DNA of 64,000 nucleotides from Liolophura sinensis (lineage: Eukaryota; Mollusca; Polyplacophora; Chitonida; Chitonidae), in assembly GCF_032854445.1 (NCBI RefSeq), contig NC_088299.1, forward strand, positions 10,595,608-10,659,607, written 5' to 3'. How positions within the stretch are numbered: position 1 is the stretch's first letter; each line of letters begins with the position of its first letter. Made by a program: the position numbers and the translations under genes. The notes beneath the pieces are model-generated. The model was not told the origin of the DNA. It worked only from the letters and a program-made list of their open reading frames with translations, and ran no database searches. Positions 24,001 to 33,574 of the stretch are shown here, piece after piece.

Positions 24001-24060
24001 TAACAAACAATCTATTAATCAACTTACCAATCCACAAAGAAAGAGGACAATCGGAGACAT
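14860..24060 (-). CDS. Unrecognised secreted protein with three 4-Cys modules and a Pro/Thr-rich linker
   Basis: I do not recognise this gene. It was assembled by splice signals and phase from exons 24060-24028, 23648-23618, 22831-22623, 22059-21996, 18695-18490, 17164-17070, 16633-16377, 15762-15578, 15261-15107 and, less surely, 15031-14860; total 1407 bp, about 468 aa. The first two exons encode a signal peptide (MSPIVLFLCGLVYLSRAQ, cleavage probably after SRA). Three modules follow, each on a long exon (phase 1 in, 0 out) with three Cys and a shorter exon (phase 0 in) with a fourth Cys. Between modules 2 and 3, exon 16633-16377 is a Pro/Thr/Lys-rich linker. Cys spacing and the final C-V-Y in module 3 recall ZP-N domains, but this is only a suggestion. 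Module 1's second exon is short, and one intron is GC-AG. Extracellular location is well supported; function is unknown. Confidence 0.7.
15107..15762 (-). CDS. Module 3 exon pair of the secreted modular gene
   Basis: The long exon 15762-15578 (acceptor CGGTTTCAG, donor TTTTAT|GTACGT) has Cys in FPNCPAS, LARCQNG and VQDCIFY. The second exon 15261-15107 (acceptor AATTGTAG, donor GAAGG|GTAAGC) reads KKPGVNTFTLMVEIGWGEKN and ends its core with RKRIKTISCVYDQHG. C1-C2, C2-C3 and C3-C4 distances are about 25, 31 and 39 residues. Confidence 0.72.
16008..16060 (-). mobile_element. SINE tail fragment
   Basis: TTTTATTTGGCGTTTTACGC then AGTACTCAAGAATATCTCAC; only the 3' end is present. Confidence 0.65.
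16377..16633 (-). CDS. Pro/Thr-rich linker exon with 12-residue repeats
   Basis: The acceptor is GTTTTCTGTTCCAG and the donor CGGC|GTATGT; phase 2 in and 1 out fit the neighbouring exons exactly. After QSLFPSLRTKPVLQETT it is nearly all Pro, Thr, Lys, Glu, Val and Gln, with three 36-bp near-identical repeats of the form TPAVQPKPPVEP. This is an extended, possibly O-glycosylated spacer. Without the donor, the frame would run to a stop at 16357. Confidence 0.7.
16662..16830 (-). mobile_element. Degenerate SINE copy in an intron
   Basis: TTTACTTCATCGATGTTTTA, CATCGTGCTCAAGAATTTTC, then AGGGCTGGTTTCGAACACGC. Old copy between exons 17164-17070 and 16633-16377 of the secreted modular gene. Confidence 0.5.
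17070..18695 (-). CDS. Module 2 exon pair of the secreted modular gene
   Basis: The long exon 18695-18490 runs from CTACTTTCAG to AGC|GTAAGT, with Cys in NTTCQED, AFWCGREG and TDFCYFS. The second exon 17164-17070 runs from TATTTCAG to GG|GTATGT (PDAFDSPLMLYFSFDV..., Cys in LNCYTD). The first exon aligns with module 1 along its length (VKVTLENPYEVPITYSAFWC against FTLSFENFGDTVPYHLLLDC). Confidence 0.75.
19080..19260 (-). repeat. Dispersed repeat shared with 11575-11690 and 30640-30760
   Basis: CATTCATATACCATTCGTAG … GGGCGTTCCAAATCGATAAT, CGCAAGATCTATTTCCAAAA. The same blocks occur at 30645-30740 and, inverted, at 11576-11680, at the end of the RT-like relic. It is probably the 3' end of the same retroelement family. 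Confidence 0.55.
20589..21161. mobile_element. MITE-like element with 43-bp imperfect TIRs
   Basis: The left end GGGCATAAAAAAATGGGCCG, then TACTTTGACACTCAATATCTCCG (20589-20631), is matched by the inverted right end (21119-21161) at roughly 34 of 43 positions. The 573-bp element has no transposase and lies within an intron of the secreted modular gene. No clear target duplication is seen. Confidence 0.75.
21655..21840. repeat. Dispersed repeat (TTTTAACAGAAA family), copy 3
   Basis: TTTTACAGAAAGTCTGTTGT, GTCACTGATGCAAGAATGTA, then ATTCCTTTTAGAGTTCTGTT; lies in the intron after exon 22059-21996 of the secreted modular gene. Confidence 0.55.
21996..22831 (-). CDS. Module 1 exon pair of the secreted modular gene
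   Basis: The long exon 22831-22623 carries Cys in IQCTTHS, LLLDCSDE and NGACALK, with the core NFTLSFENFGDTVPYHLLLD aligning to module 2. It ends at AAG|GCAAGG, a GC-type donor. The second exon 22059-21996 (SFTVIEPSPQTWPFILCIVIQ) ends at a perfect G|GTGAGT and leaves phase 1, as module 2 needs. It is 64 bp, against 95 and 155 bp for the matching exons, so it is the least certain internal exon. Confidence 0.6.
22085..22400. repeat. 32-bp tandem repeat, about 9 copies
   Basis: Unit AGAGTCTGTATCCTGTCATA plus AATAGGCCACAY, with substitutions and a few longer units. It lies in the intron between the two exons of module 1. Confidence 0.92.
22930..23095 (-). mobile_element. SINE, head-truncated
   Basis: TTTATTAGATGTTTTTACGC to CTTCCCACGTACGGTGCAAG; ends before the tRNA-like head. 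Confidence 0.85.
23618..24060 (-). CDS. Signal-peptide exons of the secreted modular gene
   Basis: Exon 24060-24028 reads MSPIVLFLCGL and ends at the donor G|GTAAGTT. Exon 23648-23618 follows CTCTCTTGCAG, reads VYLSRAQNVN and ends at T|GTAAGT. Joined, they give a hydrophobic core and a small-residue cleavage site, a textbook signal peptide split by a phase 0 intron. TTGTTTCAG stands just before the ATG, so a noncoding upstream exon is possible. Confidence 0.75.
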
Positions 24061-24245
24061 CCTGAAACAACGATTTCAAATGAACATGGAGATTTCTTAA
24101 CAATAACGATTTCGGGTTAACCACGGCATTACTTCAAAGATTCTTGGGGTCTTTAAAATATGGGTATATTCCATATAACTATTTACCACTGTGTGCGTTT
24201 TAAATTTAGTTTTGTTTGAACAGACATGAACAGATATCTCCGCCG

Positions 24246-24520
24246 CAAAGGAGCCTTCGTGGCCGATTAGTTAGAATGCTAGCGCAGCACAATGGCCCAG
24301 GGGCTCCCTTGGCAGCTGTGTATTAATTATTAGTTCATTTTCCACTTTATGCTATCATCCTCTCTGACCGTACATGAGAAGATCTGTCAGCAACCCGCGG
24401 ATGGCTATGAGTACCCCCCCCCCCCCCACCCACCCCCCCAGCTCTGTCCATAATGCTGGCTGCCGTCATAAGTGAAATATTCTTGAAGGTGGCGTTAAAC
24501 AACAATTAAATAAACATATA
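24246..24520 (+). mobile_element. SINE, near full length with a C run
   Basis: Head GGAGCCTTCGTGGCCGATTA, body with an expanded C-rich stretch (24414-24437), tail GTTAAACAACAATTAAATAA. Confidence 0.88.
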
Positions 24521-25007
24521 AATCTCAACAACAAATACACATATGTTTAATTACATCACCAGTTTGCTATTAATTACCAAAGACTCTAATCCTGTGTTGT
24601 TACTGATCAATGATACATGCATACATGATTAGGAAAAGTTTTTAACTAAATTTCCGTCTCATAAAAACCTCATGTCCACATAAAGAGTAAAGTTGCCACC
24701 GCTCACCTATCCCATTCCACAAAGTCAGAATGGACGGTGACCTGTTGTGACACTTTGCATAATGTCCACTTTTGCACGTAGTACCATGCCAGGACAATAT
24801 AGTTTTTATTAAATTTAATGGGATTTGGGGATGCCTTTATAAAATGTATGGTAAATTGTAAATGTGAAAGACAGACATCAACTTTCCTGTGATGTGAATA
24901 CCTATTTTTCCTGCTTTATTTCAAGACGTTTAAGATTAAAATGCAACTGGCTTAGTCCACCGATTAGGGCTTGGATTAGGGTTAGGATTACCATCTACAT
25001 GGAAGGT

Positions 25008-25235
25008 CATTTATTTTATTTACAGAATATTTTATTTAGTTGTTTCTTTACATGACGTCGACCAGCATTGTGGTGGGAAAAAAACTGGACAGAGCCCGAG
25101 GAAAATCCACGACAATCCAAAGGTTGCTGCAGATCTTCCCACGTACGACCAAGAGTAAGCCAGCATGAGCTGGACATGAACTCACAGTGATCATTGTGCT
25201 GGGCCAGCTCGCTAACAACTGGGTCACTGATGCCC
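25008..25235 (-). mobile_element. SINE, tail-truncated
   Basis: TACATGACGTCGACCAGCAT to CAGCTCGCTAACAACTGGGT; the CAAGAATATTTCAC end is lost. Confidence 0.82.
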
Positions 25236-25382
25236 TCAATACGATAAGAAATTGTACTCAACTGACATTTGTTCACATCCAAGTTGATCTATTTGACGTT
25301 TATAGTGGTGAATGCAAATGGAAAAAAAAACTTTTTATTTCCCTATTTCAACCACCTTTCAGCATGGATTTTCGGGGAAAAT

Positions 25383-25648
25383 TTATTTATTTATTTGATT
25401 TGTGTTTTACGCCGTACTCAAGAATATTTCACTTATAGCCTACGACGGCGGCCAGCATTGTGGTGGGAGAAAACCGGGCAGAGCCCGGGGGAAACCAACG
25501 ACCATCCGCAGGTTGCTGAAAGACTTTCCCACGTACGGCCGGAGAGGAAGGCAGCTGGACTTGAACTCACAGCGACAGCATTGATGAGACTCCTGGGTCA
25601 TTACACTGCGCTAGCGCGCTAACAGTCTGAGCCACGGAGGCCCCTGCG
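25383..25648 (-). mobile_element. SINE, full length
   Basis: TTTATTTATTTGATTTGTGT through GTACTCAAGAATATTTCACT to AGTCTGAGCCACGGAGGCCC; all blocks are present. Confidence 0.92.
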
Positions 25649-26109
25649 GGGAAAATGGACTATCTTATAATTACTTTCAGATTTCAGTGAATCTCAAGTA
25701 ATTGGAAGCAAACTGTTTACCTTAAGTGGATTATGTTAAACAGCAATAGTAGATTTTTTGGCAAAACTTGGATAATGAAATTTGGCTTTGAATTTATTTT
25801 CCCGCTTGCTGCAGGCCATTGTCACAGTGCTATAGAAAGCAAAATTACAGAGAATTGGTGGTCCACTTACCTTAAATCAAAAAAACTAAACAAGAAATGA
25901 AAAGAAAAACAGAGGCCTGAACTAAACAAGGTGCAGAAAACTAAAAATACGCACCGCCAGCAGACATGGCATGTTTTATAGCCCCTTGGCTTGACCACTG
26001 TCGGGTGTTTTAGCATGACAATAAGAATGACAAGTCTGGGCAAAGAAATGAAGCCTTAATGTACAGCGACATAAATAAGCTTACCCGCTAACTGACAATG
26101 GCGGTTAGA

Positions 26110-26290
26110 GTACATGGTCAGTACTGGTTGAGTGGGGAGTAGACCTACTGTCCAGTGTGACAGTGCACTCTGGCTGAGCGAGGAATCATGTCCGGTATCA
26201 GTGCACTCTGGCTGAGTGGGGGGTCATTTCCGGCGACAGTGCACTAGGGCTGAGTGGGATGTCATGTTCGGTGACAGAGTGAACTCTGTC
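26110..26290. repeat. Irregular tandem repeat, about 45 bp
   Basis: The motif GACAGTGCACTCTGGCTGAG plus TGGGGGGTCATKTYCGGY recurs about four times with differing spacing. Confidence 0.75.
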
Positions 26291-26330
26291 TGCTGATCTG
26301 TAATGTCAGGTGTCCGTGTACCTTTACAGA

Positions 26331-26588
26331 TCCGTGGCTCAGTCGGTTAGCGCGCTAGCGCAGCGTAATGACCCAGGAGTCTCTCACCAATGCTGTCGCT
26401 GTGAGTTCAAGCCCAGCTCATGCTGGCTTCCTCTCCGGCCGTACGTGGGAAAATCTTTCAGCAACCTGCGGATGGTCGTGGGTTTCCCCCGGGCTCTGCC
26501 CGGTTTCCTCCCACCATAATGCTGACCGCCGTCGTATAACTGAAATATTTTTGAGTACGACGTAAAACACCAATCAAATAAATAAATT
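26331..26588 (+). mobile_element. tRNA-derived SINE, full length (reference copy)
   Basis: This is the clearest copy in the window. The A box TGGCTCAGTCGG at 26335-26346 and B box AGTTCAAGCCC at 26404-26414 match the polymerase III consensus exactly. A conserved body follows (…CTCTCCGGCCGTACGTGGGA…, …CCCGGGCTCTGCCCGGTTTC…, …CGTCGTATAACTGAAATATT…). The tail is AAAACACCAATCAAATAAAT. All other SINE orientations here are given with this head-to-tail direction as plus. Confidence 0.92.
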
Positions 26589-27050
26589 ACAGAGCTGATG
26601 GGGCGTCATACCAGAAGTACATACGCTTAAAGAATGTGGATTATGAAAGATGTTACTACAATCTGACAAGGCTGAACGTCCTGTAGGCTACACCTTGGCA
26701 GAGGGAAATATCACATGTTCAGTGCCAGTAGACTCTGGTGACCGCGACCTGGTGACCTCGTTGTGTCCGGCGATCTCAACATCTGATTGGACATGATCGC
26801 CTTGGCAACGTCATTTGGCGGATTCGACAGTGACAGAATTTCAGGACATTTTAAGCTTGACTTGAAATAAAATCAAGGTATAATTTGGGAATCCAATATC
26901 ATGGGAAAAAAATATATCGATTTTAAGTCCAATTTCGCTTAGTGTCGTCCGATCTAGCCAAACCAACCAAAACATTAACCCAAACATTTCCAGAGATTGA
27001 GAAAAGCAGCCCTCTCTTTGCTATTTTTTAAAATATTTTATAACAATATA

Positions 27051-28702
27051 CAGTCTCGGCCACAATGGTTGGTGCATGGGTAATTTGCTTGAATCTTGAC
27101 GAATAAACTTAAAGTAAAACTTGTTTTGTACGACCCATAACTAGTTATAAAGAATTCTTGTCATCTGTATGGACTTTGCCATTTATCAAATCTACTACCG
27201 ACATTCTAGAGCAATTCGTAGACAGTTAGTGAATTAATTTAGATGGGACTACTCAGAATAAAGGAAATTCATTGAAAACCATGAGACAAATCAAAGCCTA
27301 AATCATTTCAAATCCAGCCGGTCTTTTACTGTACATTTGATTGGCTACAATGTCAATGCTTATCTTTGCCAGTTCCAGCATCTCAGTATTTGGTGTGACC
27401 ACCTCTGACGTCCATTATGGCCTGTAGACGACGTGGCATACTCGCAACAAGGTTCTCCAGCCGAACATCAGGGATATTGCCCCACTCTTCTAAAAGTACT
27501 GTTTCCAACTGCCTTTGGTTTTGAGGCAGCACATCCCTTGACCTTACTGCGCGGTCTAACCCCTCCCACATGTGCTCCATCGGATTCAGATCCAGGGATT
27601 TAGAAGGCTGGGGTTTGACATTGACGTTATGATTTAGCAAGAAATCGCGAACTGCGCGGGCCCTATGTGGAGTGGCATTGTCGCCCTGGAACGCATAATT
27701 GTCTTGGAACTCTGCCCGAGCCCACGGTATCATGTTACGCTCAAGGATATCCCTGTAGCGCACCTCATTTACGTTTTCCCTCAAAACGATAAGAGCTGAT
27801 TTCCCTCTGGAGTGCATTCCTCCCCACACGTGGACGGATCCGCCTCCTCGTGCCACTGTTTCCTGCACAGTCTTCATTGAACCTTTCTCCTACCAGTCGA
27901 CGAACTCGCACCCTCCCATCACATTTATGGATGAGATAATTTGATTCATCGGCAAACACCACATGTCGCCAGTGACCGACTGTCAAATGTCGCCATTGTT
28001 TTGCCCATGCTAGACGTTGGAGGCGATGGCGTCGTGTTAGAAGGGGTTTCCTGAGAAGTCGTCTTGCCCTGTAGCCACGTTCAATCAACCTCCGTCGCGT
28101 CGTTCGTACGGAAACTGGCACATTGGTCGCCTGGACCCATTGATGGCGTAGCCATGTCGCCGGTTTTTTCCGGTTCCGTCTAGTTATTTGCAGCAAATGA
28201 CGGTCGTCACGTGCAGTCGTTCTGCGCTGCGGACCTGTACTTTTGCCAGATGCCACTTGACCACTCGTTCGGTACAAGGCTAACACTCTGGTAACAGTGT
28301 TACGCCCTACCCTGGCTCTTCTGGCAATGTCCAATTTAGAATGACCCTCTTCGTCCAAGGTCACTATCTGCCATCATGTTTTTGCACTACAGGGACCCGG
28401 CATGCTTATAACATACCGAGAATACCGAATGACGTTTATTGCTGTCTGGCTGTATCAAACAAACCCGTCTGCAATGCCAACTTATCTGGTCTACGAATGA
28501 TAGCTCAATGGTATGCCGTTCTTATATAGTCCCGCCAGCAGTAGACGGAACGTGTTTGATTGGGTTTGCCGCTCCTTTCAGATGCAACTTACAGTGATTT
28601 GGAAAGACGACATCCAAATTAGGTTGTAGTGGATACCATTATTACGCAAATGCCATTATATTATAGGTCAACACAATGCACCAACCATTGTGGCCGAGAC
28701 TA
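27051..28702 (-). mobile_element. Tc1-like DNA transposon, full length, inactivated
   Basis: Terminal inverted repeats of about 27 bp (outer part CAGTCTCGGCCACAATGGTT, continuing GGTGCAT) lie at 27051-27077 and, inverted, at 28676-28702. The only end difference is C to T at the outermost base. The element is flanked by the TA target duplication (27049-27050 and 28703-28704). It is 1652 bp and carries a broken transposase on the minus strand. It lies between the secreted modular gene and the glycosyltransferase-like gene. Confidence 0.93.
27383..28364 (-). pseudogene. Tc1-like transposase (DD34E), frameshifted
   Basis: The N-terminal part (28364-27885) has a helix-turn-helix region (KLDIARRARVGRNTVTRVLA), a second DNA-binding domain (PATWLRHQ… VSVRTTRRRLIERGYRARR) and the first catalytic Asp in FADESNY. 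The remainder (about 27880-27383) is in another frame: VHVWGG, then the second Asp in DNATPHRA and the catalytic Glu in LDLNPMEHMWEGL, 34 residues later. The two frames meet near 27880, where two bases of a short GT run appear missing relative to relatives. At the 5' end the frame has no ATG: one sits a few bases upstream in another frame, with an in-frame TGA. So at least one and probably two lesions make it inactive. Confidence 0.9.
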
Positions 28703-29000
28703 TATAAAGTAGATGATTTTATCTTTCTGTCTTATTGTACTAAATGATTTAGTTCGTGTTGTGTAAGATTGCAAAAAAAAAAATCAAGAAAGGAATAAGA
28801 ACAAACATACCGAGTGTGATACTTAATGAAAACGAGACTGTTTTAATATTTAAATAAAGTGGAACAATTGTATTCCACAACAAGCGTGGCATATATCCGT
28901 CGGTCAAAAAAGATAATGACCTGACTATCACAATGAGATGACCCAAATATAACTACACGTATCACGAAGTCCGCGATGATTTTAACAATGATGGGCATGT

Positions 29001-29651
29001 TCATACATTTGAACCAGATTTCTTCGTTCTAAACCGATAACCTAAACATTCCAGGAAGAACGTACCAAATATGGATATGAAAAACATACAGAAAACAAAG
29101 GCAATTGCTGCATAAATAGCGTAGTCTCTGTGCTTTCGCGTCCAAGGACGTTCTGGAAAATATTCCTCCAGTAGATTGACTCGCTCGGCGAGTCTGAATT
29201 TGGGTACAAGTTTTTCAGTATTTTCAGAGAAGACAAGAAGTCTGTTGACGACGATACTAAGCGCTGACTGGTCATATCTGTGGCAACCTGTGTACAGCGG
29301 CAGCCTCGATGTGAGACAGTCGTCACGACGCGACTGCGGAGGCGCCACGCAAGACTTCGTCAGCACACACTTCAACCACGGCGTCATTATTCCGCGCAAT
29401 GTCAAGTCTTTACCATGAAACAACATGGCGCTGGAATCAATGATAAGGGTGTCTTTGAAGGTGCACCTGTACTCCTTGTAGAACTTGAACGTATCGGGGT
29501 TTGTCATGGCCAGTACAGTGCTTTGGGATTCTTCTGGCCACAGGACATAGCCTCTCTGTTCAGCTAAGGCCACGGCACGGTAGAGATAGTTCGGGAACAG
29601 GCGAGACGAGGGATCCATCCATAGCACTGAGCCGAACTCCTTCAGAACAAG
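29001..29651 (-). CDS. Glycosyltransferase-like gene, exon 4 (catalytic-like region and C-terminal TM)
   Basis: The acceptor TTCTTTAATTCAG is at 29652. The exon carries 216 codons to the stop at 29003-29001. It holds VLWMDPSSR, the DSSAMLFHG and GIMTPWLKCVL strings, CVAPP, and CHRYDQSALSIVV. A C-terminal hydrophobic stretch (YAIYAAIAFVFCMFFISIFG) is followed by a short basic tail. Confidence 0.82.
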   Translation of the reverse strand, partial: LVLKEFGSVLWMDPSSRLFPNYLYRAVALAEQRGYVLWPEESQSTVLAMTNPDTFKFYKEYRCTFKDTLIIDSSAMLFHGKDLTLRGIMTPWLKCVLTKSCVAPPQSRRDDCLTSRLPLYTGCHRYDQSALSIVVNRLLVFSENTEKLVPKFRLAERVNLLEEYFPERPWTRKHRDYAIYAAIAFVFCMFFISIFGTFFLECLGYRFRTKKSGSNV

Positions 29652-32600
29652 CTGAATTAAAGAACAGATCATTGTTTAAATTCGTCCATTCTAAACACAC
29701 GTCAAATTTTCTAAGACAGGGCCCGGTTTGGCAGAATTTCCTAAATTCAGTAAATTGCTTAACACTGAATGCATTTTATTTTTCATAAAACTTAACTCAA
29801 ACACTTCGTGGGCTAACTATAATTATACTTACGTAAAACACTAATTCGACTCAGAAGGCTGAATGATATGACCAGATCGGCTAAGTCATGAACGACCCTG
29901 TGAGTTTTCAGAGTAGCCAAGTGAGTCACAATACAACCAGATGAGCTTCATGAATCAGCTGATCCAGTTTTCTGAGTCGAATTAGCTCAATTGTACAACT
30001 CGGATTTTTGAGTCAGTTGACTCAAACTTTTCTCTTAGTGTATTTTCCAACCACCTAGCCTTTGGAATGTACATGTATGTGCAGACATGGCACAGCGGCT
30101 ACGGCTTTAAATCAAGAGATTTTTCGTTATTTGGTGGTTTGCTCTGTGGACACGGCGGTTTCCTTCACTCCAGCAGTACAGTGAATAAAATAAATACATG
30201 CCACTCAACATTATGACCTCTCGACGAGAATGACCATATACAATATTACAGGAAACAATAAAGTTACGAAGTTTAAAGAAAGTGACATGTGCTATTTTGA
30301 AAAGTTTTTTTTCTACATTTTGTTTTAACGGTAGAAAATACCACAATGCTGACCATTAGGCAGGTGTTATGTAAATTTCTTTTACATTCGTTCAAGAACT
30401 GTGTTTTAAAATTGCCTGTAATGGGGGATAAATTCACCATCAACGTGGTGGGATTGATCGATTGATGGATTACACGGTGTTTACGTCGAACTCACTAATA
30501 TGACTTATGAAAAAAAACGCATATTGGCATGTACCTTTGAATGGGCCATTGAAATGTGGAGAAATTGTAATTCAGATTTGAAAGTACATGTATCGGAACA
30601 CATCATTTTGTATAGGAGAACTTCGAATTTAGACATCGACACGGACATTCGCATACCAATTGTCTGTTGTCAGAAACGTTACGGGTCAATAATCGCAAGA
30701 CCAATTTCCAAACAATATTCAACACAGACTAAGAAAGTGTAAAGAAAAAACGCAAAAATGTTCCAGGCGCTTAAGGGACCTGGTGCGGCTAGGCTCAGAA
30801 TCGGCCCCAGAGAGGTATGACCAGAAAGCGCAAATTTCAAAATTCTAGTACATTTCTGTAAATCCAAATTTCCAAATCAGAAGTATAAATCTTTGTCGAA
30901 ATACCTATAAAGTTATTTCGCCGTAAAAGAAGTGGTTGCTTATTAACAGCCCTCCAAAAATGCACTCTCGATCACAACGCTAATTTTTCGTTCAAATGAG
31001 ATGCTGTGTTTTTAATTTACAGTATGAAGACCAACGTTAACTAGAAAATATCTTTACTGAAACTATAATGTGTGTATTTCTACGTGTTATCAAAGCTTAG
31101 TTTGGGTTAACTTTTGTCTTCATATGTAAAAGATAAACTTTATAATAGTGATCAATTTTGTCATATTTTGGCAAGTTTAAAATCCGTATTTCCGCCTTAG
31201 TCTCTCAGGCATCCTCCAAAGTACGTGGACAAACACAAGTCGCTGTTGTGAAGATGTTGCAGCTCTAGGAAGAGTTCGAATCTTTGTGGAAATCTCTTCT
31301 TTTTTAGAACATACTTTTGTATAAGTAATGACAAAAACCATCTTGCATTAAATAAGTGTTATTTTGAATTGGAATGGTTAAGATGTGGTATTACGTAAAA
31401 TTTGACAACTATAGCGAAATCATACTTGAATCCTGGTTGAGAGCACGTTGTCCTCTGCTATCACTAACATGAGCATGTTTATGAGTAGCGGAAGTATAAG
31501 GCTGAAAGTTACGTTTGTTGTACATTTATAGTTATAATGATTTATTGGTTCACAACTGCGTTCTCAAGAATTTTTCAACAGGTTCCACTTATGGTGCAGT
31601 GATTTTCACAATTCTATAGTGTATATAATGAAAAAAAAAAGATTTTACACTGTCACTGAAGCAGGCTAAATTTTTTTGATTTTATGACCTATGTATGAAC
31701 TTAATAAATCTTCATGCTTGTCATATAACAGGAAAAGAAGTGTAAACAAAAACTGAAAATATAAAGTAGCCTCAACGAGGGGTGTCAGTAGCCGGCACTC
31801 ACAGCTATACTCTGTTTCGCTGCTAGAGGTGAACAGTTTCTTTTACTGGGGCCAGATTCTCCGCCTTATCATATCAGGTCGTTTTATAACTTTGCCAATC
31901 GTGTACCATGTCAGTTTGTAAGTTGTCGTTAATAAAAATATGGATGTTTTGGGTAAGGCGGAATCATGTTCAAGTACAGGTACATGAGGTTCATATACAT
32001 GTACTATAACCTTGAAGCTATAGGAAATTATTACATCATTTTACGAAGGAAAAAAAAATGGCTGGGTACATTGGTTGCCATGACACCGAAATCCATTTTA
32101 GGATTACGGGACCGGTTCTTCAAAAATGTATTAAACGTTAAGACGGGCTTAAATCTTAAAACCAGTCTTGGCCTAATGCAAACCTAAAGGCACTTTAGTG
32201 TAGACTGAAGTTAATACCAGGTTCAACCGCTAATACACTTTTGAACAAACTAAACCAGGATCTTATGTACTCACTTGTATAAGTACGGCCTTCCAAGAGT
32301 AAATGGACCAATCCAAGACATGAGTGGGAAACTTTGTTTCCTCCACAGACCTCACAATACAGTCACAATGACGGGATAGCTGAAACACGAGAACACCCAA
32401 GGATTAACTGACGTTCAGTTAAAGGATACATGAAAAGGTAGTATAAAACAAAGAGTATGGTTTCCAGGAAAATGGAAAAAAGAGATGTCAAAACAATGAA
32501 AAAAATATAACTGACGGTCAGTTAAATCCAGAACATTAATAAAAAGTTCGTCTCCAAAAGACTCGAAAAGTCGCAATGATCATGTAATGAATTTACTCCC

Positions 32601-33536
32601 CAAAAACTACTGCGCACACAAGTGGTACACTTGGCAAGCATGTACAGCCACATAATTTTGTGTACTAGTAGTGAAGAAACCGTGCAATTCATGAAGCACA
32701 TCCACAATGGCATTTGTATCATTGGGTCACAATTTGTGCAATATAATGAGACCCATGACAATGTGGATATATTGGTTTATAAACAGTCGTTTTCAGAGAA
32801 TATATGGAAAGAATTTCAAGAACACGGCTATGTATGTGTACCAAGTTTCAACTGATTGGGACCAAGGATTGCTTCGAGAGTCGGGAATAAACCTCGCGTA
32901 ACTTGGTGTTCAAGGATGATCATTTTGTCCTAAATGGAATGCGTCAATACACGAAGTGTGGCGAAATTCGTTGTTCGATAAAATGTTAAGATTACAGTTT
33001 ATTTACTGATTGATTGGTGTTTTGCGCCGTACTCATGAGTAATTCGCGTATACGACGGTGGCCAGCAGGAAGGTGAGAGGAAACCCACCAGAGACTCCGC
33101 AGGTTACTAGCACAAACCTTCTCACGTAATAGAGAGAAAATCAGCATGAGCTGGACTTGAACTCACAGTGAATGCACTGGTGAGAGGCTCCTGTATGAAT
33201 CACTACGCTTGGCTGGCACGCTAACCATTAGGTCATGAAGACATCTTAAAATATGGACAGACAAAATGACTGCATGACAGCTACATGTTTGTGTCCTATC
33301 ATCACCCTCCCAAAGTCCCTCTTGCACAGAGACTAATAACGTCTTGTAGGTAAACTCTAGCAACTCCACCAGAAGCCCTTCAACTGTACAATACACCGTA
33401 AGACTCTCCAGTCTTCAACAAAGGAAAGGAAATCTTACAACTGATAGAACAGTAGTGTCACCTACCTATCTGAATAACAACATCAGATATGCTTATTCAC
33501 GATCACTTTTATTGTTATTTGAATTACGAGTAGGCC

Positions 33537-33574
<38 letters not shown>

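Noticed and set aside
25187..25622. ORFs such as the 117-codon frame ending in TALMRLLGHYTALAR
   Set aside because: They translate SINE sequence; similar peptides recur wherever the SINE occurs.
26331..26414. Possible tRNA gene from good A and B boxes
   Set aside because: The boxes belong to the head of a dispersed SINE; no complete cloverleaf with acceptor stem was seen, and the same head recurs with the full SINE body at many sites.
29176..29788. Plus-strand ORFs of 80-95 codons
   Set aside because: Shadows of the real minus-strand exon 29651-29001.
32522..32901. Overlapping ORFs of 64-79 codons on both strands
   Set aside because: No splice sites of quality, no motif; intronic to the glycosyltransferase-like gene.
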